Source of the DNA: Clostridia bacterium | GTDB taxonomy: Bacteria > Bacillota_A > Clostridia > Oscillospirales > CAG-272 | Length of the DNA: 9,642 nt | Assembly: GCA_017935805.1 (NCBI GenBank) | Contig: JAGBGV010000213.1 | Coordinates: 1 to 9,642, forward strand | Reading direction: 5' to 3' | Part shown: in pieces, positions 1 to 6,451 of the stretch | Layout: the number at the start of each line of letters is the position of its first letter | How positions within the stretch are numbered: the first letter of the stretch is position 1 | Position numbers and translations under genes: made by a program | Notes under the pieces: generated by a model | The model's database searches: none | Told to the model about the DNA's origin: nothing | What the model saw: only the letters and a program-made list of their open reading frames with translations

Positions 1-27
1 CGGAGTCTTTAGTACATTTCGTTGTTG

Positions 28-45
28 TTCAATTTTCAATGAGCT
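28..45 (-). promoter_or_regulatory. boxA-like antitermination element in an rRNA-type leader
   Basis: On the minus strand, positions 45 to 31 read AGCTCATTGAAAATT, followed by GAAC. This closely resembles the boxA of Firmicutes rRNA leaders and spacers (TGCTCTTTGAAAACT in Bacillus, from memory), where Nus factors bind to prevent early termination. It lies about 25 bases after the expected transcription start of the promoter at 74-102, which is the usual arrangement upstream of 16S rRNA. The rRNA gene itself is not in the window, so identification rests on this motif and the promoter. Confidence 0.6.
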
Positions 46-50
46 ATCTC

Positions 51-67
51 GCTGCCGCGTGGACAGC
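51..67 (-). promoter_or_regulatory. Hairpin at the 5' end of the putative rRNA leader
   Basis: The minus strand reads GCTGTC-CACGC-GGCAGC, giving a 6-bp stem (one G-U pair) with a 5-base loop. It begins at about the predicted transcription start and lies between the promoter and the boxA-like element. Stem-loops at this place are common in rRNA leaders. There is no U-run after it, so it is not a terminator. Confidence 0.45.
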
Positions 68-73
68 TTTATT

Positions 74-102
74 ATTATATCACTACCAACTCTCTTTGTC
101 AA
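74..102 (-). promoter_or_regulatory. Perfect consensus promoter, probably of an rRNA operon
   Basis: On the minus strand TTGACA (102-97) is followed by a 17-base spacer and TATAAT (79-74), and TGA just before the -10 makes it an extended -10 as well. Upstream of the -35, positions 103-125 are nearly pure A/T with A and T runs, like an UP element. A perfect sigma-A promoter with an UP-like tract, followed by a hairpin and a boxA, is typical of a stable RNA operon. It points out of the window to the left, so the transcribed gene is not visible. Confidence 0.75.
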
Positions 103-126
103 TATGTAAATAATATTTTTTTCGTC

Positions 127-174
127 AAAAAAACATAAAATTTTCGCCTGCGAATTATGCAAATCCACAGGCGA
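127..174 (-). terminator. Probable intrinsic terminator after the radC-like gene
   Basis: On the minus strand TCGCCTG (150-144 and 174-168 form the arms) pairs with CAGGCGA as a 7-bp stem with a 17-base loop. It is followed by AAATTTTATG and then seven T residues (133-127). It starts only 6 bases after the stop codon of the radC-like gene and would end the acetyltransferase operon before the strong promoter at 74-102. The T-run is not immediately adjacent to the stem, so strength is uncertain. Confidence 0.6.
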
Positions 175-180
175 TGTGTA

Positions 181-858
181 TTAGTTCGGATAAATAACCG
201 ATATTGGCCTCTTCCCTTTGACAACACAAGCGTTCAGCATCACAGCACCTTCGCGCCTTGTTTCATCCAGAATCCTATACAGATCTGAGCGTTCAATCAC
301 GGTTTCATGCATGATAAGACAGTAAGATCCCTCGCCAACCTTGTCAACGATTCTGTTAGCTATATCACAAAGAGCTTCCGAATCCATCTCACAAGGAATC
401 TCATCGCACTCTTCGGCATCAAACACACACAAGAAGTCTTTGAACTTTTCGTCATTATCGCACACGATAAGCCCTAAATTGCGTTTATCAATGCCCCGCA
501 TGAACCAATCCGTAAGAAAAGCTATCTCATAAGGATTCAAGTTTCCGATCCCACGGTATTGTTCGAGAATCATGTCGCTCAACGCATCAAGACGTGACGC
601 CAGATACTCCGCGCTGGCTTTGCCTATACCGTGTACCCTTTGCAGGTCTTCAGCAGATGCGCGCAGTACATTTTCCAGGCTCCCAAATTCGTTTATCAAA
701 AGATGAGCCGTTTCGTTTGTGTTCACACGAGGTATGCACTCAAACAACAGCTGCTCCAGCACTTCGTGAGCATGGTATCCGTCAAACCCATCTCCGTTGA
801 ACCTTGTTCTCATCCTTGAACGGTGATCCGCATGTAACGGTTTGTTCTTCTGTGCCAT
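181..858 (-). CDS. RadC-like (UPF0758) protein with degenerate JAMM site
   Basis: A 225-residue protein similar to RadC/UPF0758. Residues about 8-95 match the RadC N-terminal region and contain a helix-hairpin-helix (VHGIGKASAEYLA, about 75-87). The C-terminal part (about 110-225) aligns with the RadC JAB/MPN domain. RadC proteins normally carry HNHPSG followed by an SxxD motif; here the region reads MHETVIERSDL (about 183-193), so the second His and the Pro-Ser-Gly are missing and zinc-dependent catalysis is unlikely. RadC function is itself poorly defined, and the old repair assignment in Escherichia coli is doubtful. ATG at 858 was chosen: it lies one base after the stop of the DHHW gene (TAA-T-ATG), suggesting translational coupling. 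An in-frame GTG at 876 would overlap that gene by 17 bases and is less likely. Family assignment is fairly sure; the role is unknown. Confidence 0.8.
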   Translation of the reverse strand: MAQKNKPLHADHRSRMRTRFNGDGFDGYHAHEVLEQLLFECIPRVNTNETAHLLINEFGSLENVLRASAEDLQRVHGIGKASAEYLASRLDALSDMILEQYRGIGNLNPYEIAFLTDWFMRGIDKRNLGLIVCDNDEKFKDFLCVFDAEECDEIPCEMDSEALCDIANRIVDKVGEGSYCLIMHETVIERSDLYRILDETRREGAVMLNACVVKGKRPISVIYPN

Positions 859-859
859 A

Positions 860-2581
860 TTAATCCAAATTAACACCTACAGCCTTCATGTACATCTGGG
901 ACCATGCAGTAGAGTTTGCTGCCTGGATATTATTGACAAACACGATGTCTGTGATGTCATAATCCTTGAAGTGTTCAAAGATGTTCATCGAAGTGTGGCG
1001 AACATCAACGACAAAGATATTACCGTAATGCTCACAGAGGTAAGGAACGAATGCGTTTCCGAAAGAGTCCTTAAGAACGATAATATTTCTGTCCTGAGGA
1101 TTTTCAGGCACGTTGATTACTGTATACGGATGGTCTCCGGAAATGAAGGAGAGGTAATTTCTGTGACCGCGCACGATACTGGAATCATAGTTATATATTC
1201 TGCCGTATGCATCGGTGATGGTCATTGTGTGCTTCTTTGTGGGATAGAACACCTCAACGGAATCCTTGAATGTTGCAACCTCTGGGTCACCTGTATACTG
1301 ATACATGCTTCCAACGTAGGTTTCGGTGAGAATTTCGTATTCAAACTCATCAAGAGGTGTGGGTTCAAATCCAACTGACTCCGCGAATGCCGCATATGCA
1401 TAGTACGCGCCGCGTCCGGTCCAATGGTGGTCGCTCTTGAAGAAGAGGTACTCGCTGCGATGGGCGTACATTTTGGGATATACATTGACAAAGTTCACCG
1501 ATGGGTCGGCAAGCGCCTGAATTTGATTAATAATCACACCTTGGTCTTTGATTTTTGATGTGACAGAAGGATTGTCAATAACCATCGCAGAAACAGGAGC
1601 GACCACCATGCTTACTCGCACGTCTTCACCAAACAGCTTCTTATAATAAAGACCTGTCTGTGCGTATGTTTTTGCCCCGTTTTCAACAAATGCTGCGTGG
1701 GTATATACTGCATCGCCGTATTTAAACAGACCATTTGGCAGGAAATCCGCCTCTGTGTTACTCTGGTTATCAGCAGGAATGAAGATTTCGGAAACTGTAA
1801 CGGTGCATTCCGCACTGACTCCGTTTTCAGCTTCACAGGTGATAACACATTCGCCGATATCATGAACCTTAACGGAAACACCGCCGGCTTCATTGATATT
1901 AATAGTTGCCACTTCCGGATTGGACGCAGACCAGCGAACCCTTGCGCCGCCCCTTTCGTAGGTTTTGAGAGTAGCAGACAGAACAGCTCCGCTTCCCACC
2001 GTCAGTTTAAGAGAATCTTTCGAAAGTGTAATAGTTTCAATCTCAACCGGCTTCACGACAATTCTTCCGATGACCTCTAATATGTCGCCGTTTTCCAGCT
2101 TTTCAGCACCGGGCAGGATCACTTTATCTGTAGGTGTCGTTTCGTCCGGCTCCTCCGTCTCAGGCGCATCTGTTTCCGGAGGATCAGTTTCGGGGGCTTT
2201 TGTCTCGTTGTCAAGGTTATTCAGCGCATCATTGATAAGATCGCTATAGTCTTTTTCGTCTTTGTCCACGGGTGTCTCGAGAATAATAAACTGATCACCG
2301 TCACCGATTGTATACTTGACTCCGCGGAGAGTATCTATCTGCTTCGAAAGCTGAACGAGGGTATCTCTGCCGATGAATGTGTCGGAAATAAACGTGGATA
2401 TTCCGGAGAAATACGAGCCGTCCGCAAGTGCGGATAATGTGAACTTCGGAAATTTCGCAAGCTCACGGTTTTCAAGCTCTGACACAGTCGGACGGTCCGG
2501 CTGCGCTATATTTATAACCACTACCCCGCCAAGCACAACAAGCACAAGGCAGAGGCAGATAATATCAATTACTTTTTTCAA
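860..2581 (-). CDS. DHHW family (AlgX/AlgJ-like) SGNH protein with inserted Big_2 domain
   Basis: A 573-residue membrane-anchored extracellular protein, probably working with the upstream MBOAT protein to O-acetylate a surface or secreted glycan. In order: an N-terminal hydrophobic anchor (about 4-26); the usual DHHW-family entry region with SELENRELAKFPKF (35-47) and SDTFIGRDTL (66-75); an acidic Pro/Glu/Thr-rich linker with repeats of PETD type (about 128-150); a bacterial Ig-like Big_2 domain (about 182-264, LTVGSGAVLSATL... RWSASNPEVATI... CTVTVS); then the catalytic part with SDHHWTGRGAYYAY (383-396) and LKDSFGNAF (503-511). By comparison with AlgX/AlgJ, D384, H386 and S506 would form the catalytic triad. 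Without the insertion of roughly 170 residues the length would be near the usual 380-400. Translation starts at TTG (2581) with AAGGG at 2591-2595 as ribosome site; the nearer ATG (2590) is followed by a stop. Confidence 0.88.
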   Translation of the reverse strand: MKKVIDIICLCLVLVVLGGVVVINIAQPDRPTVSELENRELAKFPKFTLSALADGSYFSGISTFISDTFIGRDTLVQLSKQIDTLRGVKYTIGDGDQFIILETPVDKDEKDYSDLINDALNNLDNETKAPETDPPETDAPETEEPDETTPTDKVILPGAEKLENGDILEVIGRIVVKPVEIETITLSKDSLKLTVGSGAVLSATLKTYERGGARVRWSASNPEVATININEAGGVSVKVHDIGECVITCEAENGVSAECTVTVSEIFIPADNQSNTEADFLPNGLFKYGDAVYTHAAFVENGAKTYAQTGLYYKKLFGEDVRVSMVVAPVSAMVIDNPSVTSKIKDQGVIINQIQALADPSVNFVNVYPKMYAHRSEYLFFKSDHHWTGRGAYYAYAAFAESVGFEPTPLDEFEYEILTETYVGSMYQYTGDPEVATFKDSVEVFYPTKKHTMTITDAYGRIYNYDSSIVRGHRNYLSFISGDHPYTVINVPENPQDRNIIVLKDSFGNAFVPYLCEHYGNIFVVDVRHTSMNIFEHFKDYDITDIVFVNNIQAANSTAWSQMYMKAVGVNLD

Positions 2582-2590
2582 TTATATCAT

Positions 2591-2595
2591 CCCTT
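2591..2595 (-). promoter_or_regulatory. Ribosome binding site for the TTG start of the DHHW gene
   Basis: AAGGG lies 9 bases before the TTG at 2581-2579. An ATG at 2590-2588 directly abuts it, too close to be used, and is followed by ATA and TAA, so it cannot start the gene. The MKK plus hydrophobic segment that follows the TTG is a normal membrane-anchor N-terminus, supporting this start. Confidence 0.6.
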
Positions 2596-2614
2596 CTGAA
2601 ATAACAACAATGGA

Positions 2615-4021
2615 TCAGAATCTGAAGTACAAGAACGGGCTATAGCTGTTGCCTGCAAGCATCATTGTGCATACTGCAAACACAGCAATAATGAATATTG
2701 TCTTAAAGAGTCTCTCCAGTGAATAAGGCAGAAGTTTCTTTTCTCTGAGGAATCCGGCTATCGGCTTTGCAATAGGCACTGCCAGCACAAGTCCTGCGGC
2801 GAGGAGGAAGATATTGCCCATCACAACGGAGTTTGTCATGATGTCGGTCAGTCCGCTTGTTCCAACTCCAAAGAGGTAACCGAGGTTTTTGACAAGATCC
2901 TTGTCAAAGTAGAAGATTGCAAAGCCGAATACTGTTATAAATATTGTATAGGCGTGTGTTATAATAAATGACAGCACCTTCGGCATTTTATCAAACACTT
3001 TAAGCAGGAATTTCTTCTCGAGTATTAACCACAGAGCGTAGTAAAGTCCCCAGAGTATGAAGTTCCATGAGGCACCGTGCCACATACCTGTGAGGAACCA
3101 AACAACGATAATGTTGCGGAGGTGGTCATGACGGTTTCCGCCCAAGGGAATATACACATAGTCTCTGAAGAATGTTCCGAGAGATATGTGCCAACGTCTC
3201 CAGAACTCTGTTGCACTTCTCGAAATGAGCGGATAGTTGAAGTTTTCGTTGAACTTAAAGCCGAACATCTTTCCAAGGCCTATTGCCATGTCGGAGTATC
3301 CGGAAAAGTCGAAGTAGAGCTGCAATGTAAAGAACAACGCCCCTATCCATCGGGATGCAACCGTAACATCGGAAAGTCCGTACAGCGAAGATACAACCGC
3401 GTCACAGTTATCAGCGATCATTACCTTCTTTGCAAGACCGATGGAGAAGCGGAACAAGCCCTCGTTGAAGTCAGCAACTTTCACTCGCCTGTCTGCAATC
3501 TGATGGGCGATATCTTTATATCTTACAATAGGACCTGCAATAAGCTGCGGGAAGAAGGAAACATACAGAAGCAAGCTGAAGTATGAACGCTGTACTTCTG
3601 TGTCCCTGCGGTATACGTCTATTACATATGACATCGTCTGGAATGTAAAGAAGCTGATACCGATAGGCATTGTAAGTCTTACTACAGGAATAGATGCCGC
3701 AAACAGCGTATTCACAGTTTCTGTGAAGAAGCCGAGATATTTATACACAACAAGCACGCTTAGGTTGGCAATTATAGCAAGAACAAGCCAAAATGTTCTC
3801 AGTCGCCGTGACAGTGTATTATGAATAAGAAGACCGAATAAGTAATCTGCGAGCACAAGACCGATCATCAAAAATACGCAAACAGGCTCGCCCCATGCGT
3901 AAAACAAAAGCGAAAAAGCCACCAGGACAGCACGTCTGTAGGCGTCGTTTTTGATCACGAAATATGCCAGCATCAGCAGCGGCAAGAATATATATATAAA
4001 TAACAGATGAGAGAATACCAT
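2615..4021 (-). CDS. MBOAT family O-acetyltransferase (AlgI/DltB type)
   Basis: A 468-residue multi-pass membrane protein of the MBOAT family. Such proteins (AlgI, PatA, DltB) pass acyl groups across the membrane from a cytoplasmic donor so that a partner can acylate a glycan outside. Visible signatures are the N-terminal SLLFYAWGEP (about 37-46), MPIGISFFTFQTMSYVIDVYR (about 118-138), FDFSGYSDMAIGLGKMFGF (about 237-255), WRRWHISLGTFFRDYVYIPLGG (about 274-295) and TGMWHGASWNFILWG (311-325). The last holds the invariant His (H315). The C-terminus SPFLYFRF is typical of AlgI-like members. The length agrees with the family. The start at 4021 has GAAAGG at 4030-4035 before it. The DHHW gene follows after 33 bases, the standard pairing of an MBOAT channel with its AlgX/J-like partner. 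The glycan acetylated cannot be told from the sequence because no biosynthesis genes are adjacent. Confidence 0.93.
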   Translation of the reverse strand: MVFSHLLFIYIFLPLLMLAYFVIKNDAYRRAVLVAFSLLFYAWGEPVCVFLMIGLVLADYLFGLLIHNTLSRRLRTFWLVLAIIANLSVLVVYKYLGFFTETVNTLFAASIPVVRLTMPIGISFFTFQTMSYVIDVYRRDTEVQRSYFSLLLYVSFFPQLIAGPIVRYKDIAHQIADRRVKVADFNEGLFRFSIGLAKKVMIADNCDAVVSSLYGLSDVTVASRWIGALFFTLQLYFDFSGYSDMAIGLGKMFGFKFNENFNYPLISRSATEFWRRWHISLGTFFRDYVYIPLGGNRHDHLRNIIVVWFLTGMWHGASWNFILWGLYYALWLILEKKFLLKVFDKMPKVLSFIITHAYTIFITVFGFAIFYFDKDLVKNLGYLFGVGTSGLTDIMTNSVVMGNIFLLAAGLVLAVPIAKPIAGFLREKKLLPYSLERLFKTIFIIAVFAVCTMMLAGNSYSPFLYFRF

Positions 4022-4043
4022 CAGATCGACCTTTCGGGATATT

Positions 4044-4069
4044 GTGAAATGATACTATACTTTTTTCAC
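4044..4069. promoter_or_regulatory. Inverted repeat GTGAAA-N14-TTTCAC in the MBOAT leader
   Basis: Perfect 6-base arms at 4044-4049 and 4064-4069 flank an AT-rich centre. The repeat lies about 9 to 35 bases downstream of the expected transcription start of the MBOAT operon. It could be an operator or a weak leader hairpin. Short arms in AT-rich DNA can arise by chance, so confidence is low. Confidence 0.3.
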
Positions 4070-4084
4070 TTGCGTAATAAAAAT

Positions 4085-4113
4085 ATTATAGCATTATTTT
4101 TCTGCTTTGTAAA
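4085..4113 (-). promoter_or_regulatory. Promoter of the MBOAT-DHHW-radC operon
   Basis: On the minus strand TTTACA (4113-4108), a 17-base spacer and TATAAT (4090-4085) with TGC before it (extended -10). This predicts a start near 4078 and a leader of about 57 bases before the ATG at 4021. The promoter lies between the HAD gene and the MBOAT gene, so this operon can be transcribed separately from the HAD gene. Confidence 0.75.
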
Positions 4114-4143
4114 CCACATTTCGACAATGTTTTTAAGTTTACA
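4108..4143. promoter_or_regulatory. Inverted repeat TGTAAAC/GTTTACA over the MBOAT promoter -35
   Basis: Seven-base arms at 4108-4114 and 4137-4143 form an inverted repeat, with a smaller inner pairing (CATT/AATG). The left arm contains the -35 hexamer of the MBOAT promoter, so a protein bound here could control it. The alternative is a weak hairpin ending the HAD transcript (its stop codon is at 4156), but there is no clear T-run directly after it on the minus strand. Confidence 0.35.
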
Positions 4144-4155
4144 CAATGGAAATAA

Positions 4156-4824
4156 TTAGTCTGCTTTTATCGCCTCGTACAGCTCATCTGCATCACAAGC
4201 AAATACTGTTCCGCCCATAGATTCAAGATACTCGCGGTCGCGGAATCCCCAAAGTACGGAGATACAGTCCATACCGGCGTTTTTAGCTGTTTCAATGTCA
4301 ACCTCCGAGTCACCTACATACACACATTCGTCGGTATCAACTCCCATATCCTCCGCAGATTTGATTACGGTGTCGGGATAGGGTTTTTTACGAATACCCT
4401 CCGCTTCCCTCTCGCCGCACACGTTTTCGATCTCGGGAAAATACTTTTTGCAAAGCTCAACTGTCGAGAGGTGTATTTTGTTTGATACAACGGCAACCTT
4501 TACGCCGTCCGAGATCAACTTAGCGATCAGCTTAACAACACCGTCGTATGGTTTTGTTTTGATCTCGGAATGGTCCTTGTAGTAACGTCTGTACTCTGCA
4601 ATTGCTTCATTTCTGTACGGATCATCTGCTCCGCCCGGCAAGCACAGCTCAATGAGTCTGTCAACTCCGTTACCCACAAACCGTCTTACCTCGTCCCGCG
4701 TTCTTTTCGGATATGAGAAAACATCCATTGTATGGTTAACAGAATCCCACAAATCATCAAGTGTGTCAAGAAGTGTTCCGTCAAGGTCAAATATAACTGC
4801 TTTATATTTATATGATATGTTCAT
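4156..4824 (-). CDS. HAD family hydrolase, phosphoglycolate phosphatase-like
   Basis: A 222-residue cytoplasmic phosphatase of the haloacid dehalogenase superfamily, subfamily IA, closest in look to Gph/PgpB-like phosphoglycolate phosphatases. All four motifs are present: FDLDGT (12-17, nucleophile D13 and acid D15), VVSNK (112-116, motif II Ser114), K147 in IRKKPYP (motif III), and GDSEVDIETAKNAGM (171-185, motif IV). A helical C1 cap lies between motifs I and II, with the subfamily GNGVDRLIE segment near 51-60. Substrate could be 2-phosphoglycolate, pyrophosphate or a sugar phosphate; family members are promiscuous. The start at ATG 4824 is favoured because AGGTGAT (4829-4835) is a fitting ribosome site. 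An in-frame GTG at 4833 is part of that site and would have no site of its own. It has its own promoter and appears monocistronic. Confidence 0.88.
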   Translation of the reverse strand: MNISYKYKAVIFDLDGTLLDTLDDLWDSVNHTMDVFSYPKRTRDEVRRFVGNGVDRLIELCLPGGADDPYRNEAIAEYRRYYKDHSEIKTKPYDGVVKLIAKLISDGVKVAVVSNKIHLSTVELCKKYFPEIENVCGEREAEGIRKKPYPDTVIKSAEDMGVDTDECVYVGDSEVDIETAKNAGMDCISVLWGFRDREYLESMGGTVFACDADELYEAIKAD

Positions 4825-4828
4825 TTCG

Positions 4829-4835
4829 ATCACCT
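4829..4835 (-). promoter_or_regulatory. Ribosome binding site that fixes the HAD gene start
   Basis: AGGTGAT followed by CGAA and then ATG at 4824-4822. The GTG inside the site (4833-4831) is in frame and could be mistaken for the start, but it is part of the Shine-Dalgarno sequence. Confidence 0.7.
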
Positions 4836-4883
4836 ATAAACAAAAAATTTAGTAACTGTTTATATCTGTCAGTCCAAATATAC

Positions 4884-4912
4884 ATTATATACCATTCCCA
4901 CTTCAAAGTCAA
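4884..4912 (-). promoter_or_regulatory. Promoter of the HAD phosphatase gene
   Basis: On the minus strand TTGACT (4912-4907), a 17-base spacer and TATAAT (4889-4884). It lies downstream of the terminator at 4966-5008, and A-tracts at about 4927-4942 precede it. The predicted start near 4877 gives a leader of about 53 bases. Confidence 0.75.
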
Positions 4913-4965
4913 ATATTCACTTGCATTTTTCAAGCATTTTTTTAGCTCAAACTATATAATCAGAC

Positions 4966-5008
4966 AAAAAACAACCGTCTTTTACCTTGTCGGCAAATCG
5001 ACGGCTGT
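4966..5008 (-). terminator. Intrinsic terminator of the kinase-esterase-MATE operon
   Basis: On the minus strand ACAGCCGTC (5008-5000) pairs with GACGGTTGT (4979-4971) as a 9-bp stem with one G-U pair and a 20-base loop, followed immediately by a T-run (4971-4966). It starts 20 bases after the stop codon of the MATE gene. On the plus strand the hairpin is not followed by a T-run, so it should act in one direction only. Confidence 0.8.
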
Positions 5009-5027
5009 GTTATTCTGTAAAAATTTG

Positions 5028-6428
5028 TCACGCCTCGGCTAAAACTTCTTCCCGTGCTTTTTTCTTAATTGAATGAAGCTTAACAAAGTAGAATATCGCG
5101 TGGGCAATAGTTGTGAGTATCCACGACACAGGATACGAAATATACACCGATGCAAGAGTGTTGTATGCTCCGAAAACGATCTTTACCCATGCTATTCTCA
5201 AAGCACAAGTACCAATTATTGCGTTTACCATCGGTGCAAATGACATTCCAAGTCCTCGCTGTGCCCCAACCATTACCTCCATGACTCCACAGAGGAAATA
5301 CGTGAGCGCAATATACAGCATTCGTTCTTTTCCATATGCTATTGCAAGGTCAAATCCTTCGGCGTTCTTGTCAAGATACAGCGACAAAAGCTCTTCACCG
5401 AAGAAATATGTCAGATATCCAAACACAACACCTATTACTACAACAAGCACGAGGCAAGTCACAAGCACCTTGTTGATTCTGTGGTACTTTCTTGCACCAA
5501 CATTCTGTCCGACAAAGGTAAGTGTCGCGTGATACACAGAGTTCATTGCCATGTAGGTAAATCCCTCAACATTCGCAGCAGCCCCGTTACCCGCAACAGC
5601 AAACTCCTTGAACGAGTTGATTGAGGATTGTATGAGCACGTTTGAGAGTGAGAATGCGATGCCCTGAAGACCGGCAGGAAGTCCTACACGAATGATCTTA
5701 TTGAGCTTGTCCTTATAAATACGCATCTCACGCCACGAGAAGTGCGCGCAGTCTGTTCGTCTCATGAGATATACGATAACGCATATTGCGGAAACATACT
5801 GTGATGCAATAGTACCCACACCTACTCCGACGACACCCAGTCCACGCTCACCCAGCCCGCATCCGATAACCAGAGCAAGATTGAGTATTACGTTAAGTAT
5901 ACCTGCGGCGGTAAGGAAGTAAAGCGGCTTCTTTGTTTCACCGATAGAGCGCAGAATAGACGCACCGAAGTTGTAGACCATATTCGCGGGAGTGCCGAGG
6001 AAGTATATCATAAGATATAGCTTCGATTTCTCGATAACGTTTTCCGGAGAGTCCATCCATTCGAGGAATGTTCCAGAAAGAGCAAACCCGATTATTCCGA
6101 CAGCGATACCGCAGATAAGGCTAAGCATAATAGAGGTGTGGATCGTGCGATGAACACCTTTATAGTCCTTTGCACCGTAGTCATGAGCCACAGTTACTGC
6201 TGTACCTACGGAAAATCCCATAAATACGTTCAACAGCAGATTTACGAGAGAATCAACCGATGTTACTGCTGCAAGAGCGTTCGGACCGTCCCATCTGCCA
6301 ACAACGATACTGTCTGCTGCGTTATACAAAAGCTGCAGTATGCCCGTCAGCATCAGTGGCAATATAAATTTTATTATTTGAGGAGTAAGCGGCCCCTCAG
6401 ATAGGTTTTTGTTTTTTGCTGTGTCCAT
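5028..6428 (-). CDS. MATE family efflux transporter
   Basis: A 466-residue integral membrane protein of the multidrug and toxic compound extrusion family, a cation-coupled antiporter. It has twelve expected membrane helices in two similar halves. N-half signatures include FILPLMLTGILQLLYNAADS (about 21-40) and a VGRWDGPNALAAV segment; mid-protein PANMVYNFGASILRSIGETKKP matches the family region around helices 5 and 6; the second half begins at IIRVGLPAGLQGIAFSLSNV. The length is typical. The short hydrophilic C-terminus (IKKKAREEVLAEA) lies in the cytoplasm by the positive-inside rule. The start at 6428 has CAGGT at 6435-6439. The gene follows the second esterase after 23 bases, so it is probably the last gene of that operon and ends at the terminator at 4966-5008. 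The substrate cannot be predicted; the context of sugar-modifying enzymes leaves open a metabolite or glycoside rather than a drug. Confidence 0.93.
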   Translation of the reverse strand: MDTAKNKNLSEGPLTPQIIKFILPLMLTGILQLLYNAADSIVVGRWDGPNALAAVTSVDSLVNLLLNVFMGFSVGTAVTVAHDYGAKDYKGVHRTIHTSIMLSLICGIAVGIIGFALSGTFLEWMDSPENVIEKSKLYLMIYFLGTPANMVYNFGASILRSIGETKKPLYFLTAAGILNVILNLALVIGCGLGERGLGVVGVGVGTIASQYVSAICVIVYLMRRTDCAHFSWREMRIYKDKLNKIIRVGLPAGLQGIAFSLSNVLIQSSINSFKEFAVAGNGAAANVEGFTYMAMNSVYHATLTFVGQNVGARKYHRINKVLVTCLVLVVVIGVVFGYLTYFFGEELLSLYLDKNAEGFDLAIAYGKERMLYIALTYFLCGVMEVMVGAQRGLGMSFAPMVNAIIGTCALRIAWVKIVFGAYNTLASVYISYPVSWILTTIAHAIFYFVKLHSIKKKAREEVLAEA

Positions 6429-6451
6429 AGTTTTACCTGAGTATTGCGAAT

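Noticed and set aside
842..1378. 178-residue plus-strand open frame opposite the DHHW gene
   Set aside because: It is antisense to a well-supported coding region, with Cys/Ile/Val-rich sequence matching no family, and has no convincing ribosome site. It is a frame shadow.
2130..2205. Short tandem repeat or possible mobile insertion in the DHHW gene
   Set aside because: The repeats encode PETD-type units of a Pro/Glu/Thr linker in frame. They are imperfect, and there are no target duplications or inverted ends, so this is a protein linker and not a mobile element.
4824..4833. GTG start for the HAD gene at 4833
   Set aside because: The GTG is part of the AGGTGAT ribosome site of the ATG at 4824.
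4971..5008. Bidirectional terminator or riboswitch between the MATE and HAD genes
   Set aside because: The plus strand has no T-run after the hairpin, no gene converges from the left, and the structure is a simple stem without conserved riboswitch features.
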